DNA of 64,000 nucleotides from Thalassospira sp. Its GTDB lineage: Bacteria > Pseudomonadota > Alphaproteobacteria > Rhodospirillales > Thalassospiraceae. Below, in pieces: positions 8,423 through 14,969 of this stretch. The number at the start of each line of letters is the position of its first letter. Positions within the stretch are counted from its first letter, which is position 1. A program made the position numbers and the translations under genes. The notes under the pieces are model-generated. The model made no database searches, was not told where the DNA came from, and worked only from the letters and a program-made list of their open reading frames with translations. The stretch covers positions 186,001 to 250,000 of the forward strand of contig NZ_JAUYHK010000014.1 of the NCBI RefSeq assembly GCF_030690045.1. The letters are read 5' to 3'.

Positions 8423-9155
8423 TGACGGAGGAGGGGGAGGAAGCCCCAAGGGTCCGCGCCATATGCTCCGCTCGGGCCTGTTTCCAGTAATCACGATCTG
8501 CATAAACCGTCGGATCGGGCACACGGGCAAGTTCCAGCGCCTCGCGCCGCTCGACACAGGTGCCGCACCGCCCGCAATGCACATCCCCGCCCTTGTAACA
8601 CGACCATGTGCGGTCAATCGGCACGCCAAGCCGCCCGGCCTCATGCGCGATATCGGCCTTGGACACATTGACGAACGGCGTATAAAGCGCAACGTCGCGC
8701 ACCCCTTCAAGGGCGTGGTTCTGCATGGTCTGGAACGATTTGATGAAACCGGGGCGGCAATCGGGATAGATAAAATGATCCCCGCCATGAACGGCGGTGG
8801 CAACTGCATCGGCCCCGGCCGAGGCCGCCGCCCCGAACGCAACCGCCAGCATGATGGCATTGCGGTTGGGCACCACGGTGATGCGCATGGTTTCCTGCGC
8901 ATAATGGCCGTCGGGCACATCAATATCATCACTGGTCAGCGATGATCCGGTCAGAAGTGCGCCGACCGGGGTCAAATCAACAATATGATGTTTGACGCCA
9001 AGGTCGGATGCGGCACGTGCGGCGTAATCCAGTTCCTTTTTATGGCGCTGGCCATAATCGAACGAAATCAGGGAATGCAGATTATGCTCGGCCGCGACCT
9101 TATAGGCCAGCGTGACGGAATCCAGCCCGCCAGAGCAGACGACAATCGTCTTCAT
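8406..9155 (-). CDS. queC: 7-cyano-7-deazaguanine (preQ0) synthase
   Basis: 249-residue PP-loop ATPase that converts 7-carboxy-7-deazaguanine to preQ0 using ATP and ammonia. The PP-loop is SGGLDS at residues 8-13. The zinc site is the four-cysteine set Cys186, Cys194, Cys197 and Cys200 (CYKGGDVHCGRCGTC). Other family phrases are FDYGQRHKKEL and VPNRNAIML. The last ten or so residues (SSPSSVTPARA) are encoded by the right arm of the palindromic repeat and are probably not functional. About 140 bases separate it from queD. Confidence 0.95.
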   Translation of the reverse strand: MKTIVVCSGGLDSVTLAYKVAAEHNLHSLISFDYGQRHKKELDYAARAASDLGVKHHIVDLTPVGALLTGSSLTSDDIDVPDGHYAQETMRITVVPNRNAIMLAVAFGAAASAGADAVATAVHGGDHFIYPDCRPGFIKSFQTMQNHALEGVRDVALYTPFVNVSKADIAHEAGRLGVPIDRTWSCYKGGDVHCGRCGTCVERREALELARVPDPTVYADRDYWKQARAEHMARTLGASSPSSVTPARA

Positions 9156-9283
9156 ATGTCATGTCTTTCGTGTTTTTAACCTGGTGCTACGACAGGGGAG
9201 GGAACTACCCTACCAATGGCCGCGATGTGCCACGACTGACAGCTTATTACAAGTGAAATTGCGACAAGACTGATATTCATCTT

Positions 9284-9300
9284 GGTGTCATTGTGACACC
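9284..9300. promoter_or_regulatory. Perfect 7-bp palindrome upstream of the AT-rich gene
   Basis: GGTGTCA-TTG-TGACACC, a perfect inverted repeat with a three-base centre, 50 bases before the start at 9350 and about 130 bases upstream of queC. It could be an operator for either divergent gene or a small hairpin. No regulator is assigned. Confidence 0.3.
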
Positions 9301-9349
9301 CAAAATGCGAAGATATTTCTTCAGTGAGTTGAATTTGAGAGGGGATGGG

Positions 9350-9754
9350 ATGTCGGAGAATAAGGGTTCTCATGGGAAGCTGCTTGATTTTTTGGATTTT
9401 GTATCAGACCCAAAAGATGGTGGGAAAAATATAAAATTAATATTTGATCACATTCGGAATTATTTAATCGCAGCATCAGTTATGGCTGCTGGTTTGTACA
9501 TACTTAAGTATGGATCTAAATTTATTATACTTCCTTATGTTGGAATGGTAACGGGAATTTTACTTAGCATTTCAGGATTTACATTGTACGTTATGAATCT
9601 TGTGGTTGCATTAAAGATTCTTTCGAAAACAAATTTCTCTAAAAATAGGTATTTATCTTATACAATTTCTATTTTTATGTCGATGTCTCTATTAATTTCG
9701 GTTGGAGATTTAATATTCTCATTTGTTGATAAGTATATGTCTAGTTTAAATTGA
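9350..9754 (+). CDS. Small membrane protein in AT-rich DNA, function unknown
   Basis: 134 residues with three clear hydrophobic helices (about 37-52, 58-88 and 100-120) between a charged N-terminus (MSENKGSHGKLLDFLDF) and a short C-terminus. I do not recognise the family. The start at 9350 is supported by GAGAGGGG a few bases upstream; a GTG at 9293 is in frame but lies in a palindrome. Codon use is strikingly AT-rich (ATA, TTA and AAT frequent), unlike the queC and methyltransferase genes on either side, which points to recent transfer. Confidence 0.6.
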   Translation: MSENKGSHGKLLDFLDFVSDPKDGGKNIKLIFDHIRNYLIAASVMAAGLYILKYGSKFIILPYVGMVTGILLSISGFTLYVMNLVVALKILSKTNFSKNRYLSYTISIFMSMSLLISVGDLIFSFVDKYMSSLN

Positions 9755-9766
9755 TTTTCATTTAAA

Positions 9767-10663
9767 TTAAGCTGATATGAATTTTATCAGTGGTGTCTTC
9801 CCCGACACCACATGAAAACACATCGGCACCCGGAAATGCCCGTCTGCGATATGGGGGCGCAGGCGGTCAGACATTGCGGAGTGAATCGATTCAATCTGGC
9901 CCGGTGTGGCGCTGCGCATCACATGCCCAAACAGCATTTCCAGTTGCGGCACCCAGAATGCCGCCGTTTCGGGAATGCGCCCGACGGGGCGGTGGGTGGT
10001 GATGTCCACCCCGGCAAACCCGGCGCGTTCCAGCCGCGCACGGGCAAGGCCCGGATCGGCCAGCGCACAGATATCATGCCCGCAGGCATCAAACCCGGTG
10101 CCAAGGACACGGTCCAGCACATCTTCCATCGCGCCAAACAGCGGATTGTCGGCCATCGCCCCCCAAACCATAAATGCCGCCCGCCCACCGGGGCGTAAAA
10201 CGCGCCGGGCCTCGCCAAGGGCGCGGTCGGGATCGGCGCAAAACATCACGCCAAACCGGCAGGAAACGGCATCAACCGCCCCTGCCCCAAACGGCAGCTT
10301 TTCCATATCCGCCGCCACCACCGACAGATTGCCAATCCCCCCGGCCTGTGCCCGCGCCCGCAACCCGGCACACATGCCCGGCACAATGTCGGATGCAATC
10401 ACATGACCGTGCAGGGCGGCATCCTCCTCCCCGGCCAGCATCCGCGCAATGCCAAAGGCCGGTTCGCCAACCCCCGATGCCAGATCAAGCACCACCAAGG
10501 CCCGCCCGTCGGCGGCCCGCGCCAAAGCAGGCAGGTCGAGGGCGTCGATTAGATGCCGGTTGATCTTCTGTGCTGCGGGGGCGAGTTGATCCGCCCAGTT
10601 CAGCCAGTCGGGGGAGAGGTGGTGCCAAGAGCTAATTTTTTCGCAGGTAGTGTTCACGTGCAT
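9767..10663 (-). CDS. Class I SAM-dependent methyltransferase (UbiE/MenG-like)
   Basis: 298 residues of the class I Rossmann methyltransferase fold. Seen: motif I VLDLASGVGEPAFGIA, the acidic loop VIASDIVPGM, ADMEKLPFGAGAVDAVSC (motif II region) and VLRPGGRAAFMVWG (motif III region). This resembles methyltransferases acting on quinones, sterols or small lipids; the substrate cannot be assigned. The body is GC-rich like the host chromosome, but both ends run into AT-rich DNA. The last codons (about 9767-9790) lie in the AT-rich segment, so the natural C-terminus may have been altered by an insertion. Confidence 0.8.
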   Translation of the reverse strand: MHVNTTCEKISSWHHLSPDWLNWADQLAPAAQKINRHLIDALDLPALARAADGRALVVLDLASGVGEPAFGIARMLAGEEDAALHGHVIASDIVPGMCAGLRARAQAGGIGNLSVVAADMEKLPFGAGAVDAVSCRFGVMFCADPDRALGEARRVLRPGGRAAFMVWGAMADNPLFGAMEDVLDRVLGTGFDACGHDICALADPGLARARLERAGFAGVDITTHRPVGRIPETAAFWVPQLEMLFGHVMRSATPGQIESIHSAMSDRLRPHIADGHFRVPMCFHVVSGKTPLIKFISA

Positions 10664-10872
10664 TGTTAACCGGGCTTGGTCTGGAAATTAACGACGTGCC
10701 GTTTATCAGGATTGTTCTCGGTATGGGATGCGGCGAGCTTTTGAGTATACTATTTATATGGATCCACGGGGCGATTATGATGTTAGAGTGGGGAATAGCA
10801 ATCAGATTAGTATTTAAAACTTAACGAAATAGGTCTATTTTTAAGTGACTTCGCGACTAGAGGCAGAACGAC

Positions 10873-11496
10873 ATGCGCCGAGCTGATACAGGTTCGAAAT
10901 TTTCTTGGTTATTTATGTCTGCGGATAAGCAGCATAAGCCAAGTTACGATATCGTCCTCTCGGAAACAGATAACTTCGTTGTCTTGCCCTCCTTGGGATC
11001 GCTCGTTGACGGGTGGATTCTCATTGTCCCTAAACGTCCCATGCCAAATTTAGCTGGATTGACGGAAGGTGAGCGGCGTGAGCTGGTTACCTTGCGCCAA
11101 AACTTGACCAAGAGGCTTGAACTTTTTTCGGAGAGTGTGTTCTCGTTTGAGCATGGAGGCAGATACGGTTCGGTGGTGAGCTGCTCCGTAGATCAAGCGC
11201 ATTTGCATTTAGTTCCACTTCCTTTTGATTTGATCGCGACATCGATTTCAGAAACTGGTGTTGACTGGCAGCAAATACCGGAAGCTTATAAGCTTGATGA
11301 GACGATTACGAGCGGTCGTGAATATTTGTACTTAGCAAATTACGATACGGAGTTTGTTGGTTTTCCTGAGAAAAACACATCTCAGTGGTTTCGCAAAATT
11401 ATTGCAAGAAACTTGGGATGTGCAAATAGATGGGACTATAAGAAGTTTCCAAGTTTGGATCGGCTTCACAAAACCGCTAAAGCGTTTGGTCAGTAG
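10873..11496 (+). CDS. HIT-family nucleotide hydrolase/transferase (first gene of AT-rich operon)
   Basis: 207 residues with a HIT fold in the N-terminal 120: a leading ETDNFVVLPSLGSL strand region, WILIVPKRP, and the active-site stretch SCSVDQAHLHLVPL (about residues 102-115). The canonical HxHxHxx triad appears as Q-A-H-L-H-L-V, so the nucleophilic middle His and the last His are kept and the first is Gln. HIT enzymes cleave or transfer nucleoside phosphates (Ap4A, AMP-lysine, nucleoside phosphoramidates). The C-terminal 80 residues are an extra region I do not recognise, with WFRKIIARNLG. GAGG nine bases upstream supports the start. Its stop touches the next ATG, so the three genes to 14501 are translationally coupled. 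Low-GC codon use suggests import. Confidence 0.72.
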   Translation: MRRADTGSKFSWLFMSADKQHKPSYDIVLSETDNFVVLPSLGSLVDGWILIVPKRPMPNLAGLTEGERRELVTLRQNLTKRLELFSESVFSFEHGGRYGSVVSCSVDQAHLHLVPLPFDLIATSISETGVDWQQIPEAYKLDETITSGREYLYLANYDTEFVGFPEKNTSQWFRKIIARNLGCANRWDYKKFPSLDRLHKTAKAFGQ

Positions 11497-12066
11497 ATGT
11501 CGCACGGGGAAGATCACCACGAGCTTGATGACGGCAGAAAAGTTGGAGAATGGAAAACCAGATTCTGCGCGGCGGCTTGGGTTCAAATCTCCATCGAACT
11601 CATTTATTTAATTACTTTATTATGCCTTGGCATTGCCGTGCTTGTTGATGGTGCGCTTTGGAGTGAGCCGAGTGGCATTGATCAGGCAGAGTTTATTGTT
11701 TCGAACCTGACAGGCTTAAGGTTGTCGGTGGACGGAGCAAATTGGGTCGCCTTGGCTATCGCCGGAATGATTGGTGGTATCGTATTTGACTTGAAATGGC
11801 TTTACCATTCGGTTGGTCGAGGGATATGGAATCAAGATAGGATTCTGTGGCGGTTAATTGTTCCTTTTAATTCGGCAATGGTATCTCTTTTTACAGGGTA
11901 CTTGTTTGCATCCGGTGTTGTCCCATTTTTAAGAAATGAAGACTTTAGAGAAGTATATACTCTTTTAGGTTTTGGATTTGTTTTTGGTTATTTCTCCGAT
12001 AATATACTCGCTTCTATGCAGAAGATTGCCCAAAAAATATTTGGGACTTTGAGTTCAGATAGTTGA
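11497..12066 (+). CDS. Four-helix membrane protein of the HIT/PPDK-MazG operon
   Basis: 189 residues with four predicted membrane helices (about 26-50, 82-103, 115-145 and 150-170) and a charged N-terminus (MSHGEDHHELDDGRK). No enzymatic motif or known family is recognised. Its ATG directly follows the TAG of the HIT gene, and its TGA is overlapped by the TTG start of the next gene. It could be the membrane-acting part, a channel or an anchor, of the three-gene module; that is inference from context only. Confidence 0.6.
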   Translation: MSHGEDHHELDDGRKVGEWKTRFCAAAWVQISIELIYLITLLCLGIAVLVDGALWSEPSGIDQAEFIVSNLTGLRLSVDGANWVALAIAGMIGGIVFDLKWLYHSVGRGIWNQDRILWRLIVPFNSAMVSLFTGYLFASGVVPFLRNEDFREVYTLLGFGFVFGYFSDNILASMQKIAQKIFGTLSSDS

Positions 12067-14501
12067 TAACTTCGTATCCAGAAGAAATAATTAAGGATTT
12101 AGCGCCCGAAATATCGGGCGGAAGTTTTTCTTTTTCAACATTTCAGAATGTTTCGAAAATTTTCGGAGCGAAAGCGGCCGGGTTAATACTGTTGCCATCA
12201 ACATGGGTGCCTACATTCATTGTTGTTCCAGTCTCATTTTATGAGAAATGGAAAGAAAAACCAAACTGCCTTTCTGATCTTGTTAATGAGATTTTTGAGT
12301 GGGCAGAAAAATCCAATATTCCCAAGGTTATCATTCGATCAAGTGGTAGAAATGAAACTATTGCTGATCGAGGAAAATATACTTCAATTGAAGTTGGTGA
12401 TGCGAAAGATATCAAGCAGTTAGAGGATGTTATTGCCGAGGTTTATCAGCGAGCTGAAAGCGTTGATAAAACTGATGCTCTTGGATTGATTGTTCAACAA
12501 TATGTCAGGCCATCGCTAATTGGGCATCTTTCCAACGAGGTGCGGCACAGTCCAACGAGGAATCAGTGGAAATATGAAATTGAACATCCTTGGGCTCCGA
12601 CTAAGGGTTTGAATTCAAAATTTTCCCCGTTGCCTGACCCCAAGGAAAAGCTTGCGAGTGGTAGTTCAGTTCCTCATCAGTTGCTTCGTGCTGTTGGTAA
12701 CTGGGTGTGCAGTAATGTTGCCCCTAGATGTCATTTGGAATGGGTGTGTTCCGACGGCATTCTTTGGCTTGTGCAATTGGACATGGAGTGGAAAGAGCTT
12801 GATAACGGAATAGATCCGTCTACGGACCTTGCTGTTACAAGTGATTTTGTTCCAGAGCTTGAAAATACAAGCTTCTTGCGAAAATATGAAATTGGCTCTC
12901 ATACGAAATGGAAGAAGCTAAAAAACCTTTCTGAGTTTGATTTTGAAGAGCAGCATTCTCAGCCAATAATTTTTCAGCTTTCGGGTACTGATGTTGTCCA
13001 AACATCTGGTGATCAGGAGAAAAGACTGGAATTGGTTCATGAAATCAAACGTGTAACTAATGATCGAGCAGTGGTGCGAACCGATTGTGGTAAGGAAGAT
13101 TTCCGATCATTCAATTTGCCGAGAACAGATACTGTAACGGCAGAAGCTGCTGTGGATTGGTGTGAGAAAACGTTAAACGCTCTTCAAACGGAGGGCGTTG
13201 AACCATCTGATGTAATGTTTCTCATTCATGCATTTTTGCCGGCTCTAGCCTCAGCATGGGCTTATGCTCGCAAAGGTAGTCCAACCGTGATCGTTGATGC
13301 TTTGTGGGGATTGCCAGACGGAATGCAGGTTTTGCCTGTCGATACCTATGAAGTCGTTGTTCCTCAAGAAAAGATTATTGATACTCGATCAGTACATAAA
13401 ACGCGGTTCTTGTCTGAGCGGGATGATGGGAATTGGGCGTATGTGAGTGTGCTTCGGAGCAAAGGGCGTTCTAAAGTTCTTAAGCCCAAAGATATTCTGG
13501 AAATCGCAAAGCGAACGCATCGGATCGCAGATAAGCTTGGTAGCGATGCACAAATTATGTGGTTCTGCGGGATTCCAGTTGGTTACGGTGTCGGAAGAAA
13601 TTTGCCGTGGTTTCGTTCTCGTGAACAGTTTGATACAGCGCCTCGGGTGGATGCAAAATTTAAGGAAGTAGATGTTACCTGCTACGCAGATTTGGACAAG
13701 CTGACTGAAAGGCAAGCAACGATTAAATTGATGCCTGACGCAAATTTGATACGAGACGATGTTTTTCTAGAGAAAGTAATTGAGACAGCAAAGCAGCGCC
13801 GCCTTCCCGTCAAGCTAGAAGGTTCGATGCTTGCACACATCTATTATCGACTATGCGAAGCAGGTGTCGGTGTTGTGGTCGAAAACCGGGCCAAGTACAG
13901 TCGAAAACGTGGAAAAAGGGAATTTGGAAAAATCGTTCGGGATAAAATACCAACAAATATCGCTTATGGTGGCGAAGAGGTTGTCGAGGCAATTCTTGAA
14001 AGAGATGATGCTCTCCATGGATTGTCTGCAAAAGTCGTTGAAGAACTGGAAGAGTTTATCAATGCAGTTGGCGGCGAAGACAGGCTCGCAGAAATGGCAG
14101 ACGTTTATGAAGTCGTGCGAGGGTTGGCTGCAAACGCCAATTTAGATTGGGACGAAGTAGAGGCAGCGGCGAAGCAAAAAAGAGAAAAGCGTGGTGGATT
14201 CTTGGATCGAAAGGTATTGATCGAGACCTCGTTAGCCCGTCCCGCTACTACAGACTCAGGCCAAGCTGTAGTTAGTCTGGATACATTAAGTAAACCGCAA
14301 AACACTAAAGATGGTTTTTCAGTTCCCCTCATGGCTATAATGAACTCAATCGGAAGAGCAAGTGTTAATTTATCTTCTTTGGGAGGATGTCTGAGTTTTT
14401 CTATGCAAATTAAAGATGGTAATCTAATAATTAAAAAGATTAGTTCAAGTGAGTCTGGGCCAGAGATTATACAAACTAACTTATTTGATAGTGAAAAATA
14501 G
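12063..14501 (+). CDS. PPDK/PEP-synthase-like ATP-grasp region fused to a MazG/PRA-PH-like NTP pyrophosphohydrolase
   Basis: 812 residues. Residues about 20-245 resemble the nucleotide-binding domain of PEP synthase/pyruvate phosphate dikinase: KAAGLILLPSTWVP, VIIRSSGRNETIADRGKY (Arg92), IVQQYVRP, and the ATP-grasp end EWVCSDGILWLVQ. Residues about 370-430 (MFLIHAFLPALASAW, VIVDALWGLPDGM) look like a second, diverged part of the same fold. Residues about 618-718 match the phosphoribosyl-ATP-pyrophosphohydrolase/MazG-type family: FGKIVRDKIP, KVVEELEEF, LAEMADVYEVVR, KREKRGGF. No swivelling phospho-histidine domain or PEP-binding domain is evident, so it is not a normal PEP synthase. It starts with TTG overlapping the preceding TGA (TTGA). 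A role in nucleotide sensing or removal, perhaps defence, is inferred. Confidence 0.68.
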   Translation: MITSYPEEIIKDLAPEISGGSFSFSTFQNVSKIFGAKAAGLILLPSTWVPTFIVVPVSFYEKWKEKPNCLSDLVNEIFEWAEKSNIPKVIIRSSGRNETIADRGKYTSIEVGDAKDIKQLEDVIAEVYQRAESVDKTDALGLIVQQYVRPSLIGHLSNEVRHSPTRNQWKYEIEHPWAPTKGLNSKFSPLPDPKEKLASGSSVPHQLLRAVGNWVCSNVAPRCHLEWVCSDGILWLVQLDMEWKELDNGIDPSTDLAVTSDFVPELENTSFLRKYEIGSHTKWKKLKNLSEFDFEEQHSQPIIFQLSGTDVVQTSGDQEKRLELVHEIKRVTNDRAVVRTDCGKEDFRSFNLPRTDTVTAEAAVDWCEKTLNALQTEGVEPSDVMFLIHAFLPALASAWAYARKGSPTVIVDALWGLPDGMQVLPVDTYEVVVPQEKIIDTRSVHKTRFLSERDDGNWAYVSVLRSKGRSKVLKPKDILEIAKRTHRIADKLGSDAQIMWFCGIPVGYGVGRNLPWFRSREQFDTAPRVDAKFKEVDVTCYADLDKLTERQATIKLMPDANLIRDDVFLEKVIETAKQRRLPVKLEGSMLAHIYYRLCEAGVGVVVENRAKYSRKRGKREFGKIVRDKIPTNIAYGGEEVVEAILERDDALHGLSAKVVEELEEFINAVGGEDRLAEMADVYEVVRGLAANANLDWDEVEAAAKQKREKRGGFLDRKVLIETSLARPATTDSGQAVVSLDTLSKPQNTKDGFSVPLMAIMNSIGRASVNLSSLGGCLSFSMQIKDGNLIIKKISSSESGPEIIQTNLFDSEK

Positions 14502-14969
14502 AATTTAATCTTTAAAATATATTGTATATATAGATATACATAGGGATTTTGATGTTTATATCCTGAATTTATTCTCAGTGAAGATCCTTTTATCTTTTTA
14601 CTCAATCACCGCACAAGCAATCCGGTCCCCGGTATCCCCTGACGGCTGGGATTTATAATCGTCGGTGCCTGCCTGGATGACTGCGGCCTTGCCTGTGCCG
14701 ACGGCAAAGCGCACGGCGGTGTTGAGAATCTGGGCGTAAAGTTTGCCCTTGCCATTGACATACTGGTTCATCCTGTCTCCCACCGACCGGGCGGTTCCGG
14801 CGCAAGGTTTCTTCGGCGCACGCCTCGATCTCGACACGTACCACCGGCGCGAACCCGACGGCTTTCAGTTCCAATCCCTTCATCCCCCTCACACATCCTC
14901 TACCCAAACGTCGTCAAACTATCCCTTTCGCGGCGCGGGTTTGCGCCGCCTGTTTTGACGGCGGTATAG
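14502..14969. other. Boundary region between the AT-rich island and host-like DNA
   Basis: The first 95 bases are AT-rich and hold a weak palindrome (14523-14540, TGTATAT...ATATACA) and an AAGAT/ATCTT mini-hairpin running into T5 near 14599, which might end the upstream operon. The rest is GC-rich and contains only the sodC-like remnant. I see no tRNA, integrase or direct-repeat attachment site. Confidence 0.4.
14598..14837 (-). pseudogene. Remnant resembling the C-terminus of Cu/Zn superoxide dismutase
   Basis: The last 30 residues of this frame (AAVIQAGTDDYKSQPSG, then DTGDRIACAVI) follow the C-terminal pattern of SodC proteins (HxxxDD...G.AG.R.ACxVI). The position normally held by the copper-ligand His in VIH is Gln (VIQ). 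Nothing upstream in any frame supplies the other metal-binding histidines or a signal peptide, and the upstream part is Arg-rich and unconvincing. I read it as a decayed sodC fragment at the edge of the AT-rich island; a different small protein remains possible. Confidence 0.35.

Noticed and set aside
9165..9240. Possible preQ1 riboswitch near queC
   Set aside because: No convincing aptamer pairing was found; only short G-rich/C-rich matches, and the orientation does not suit queC.
14523..14540. AT palindrome after the three-gene operon as terminator
   Set aside because: The stem is only A-T pairs plus one G-C and no T-run follows, so termination is not supported.
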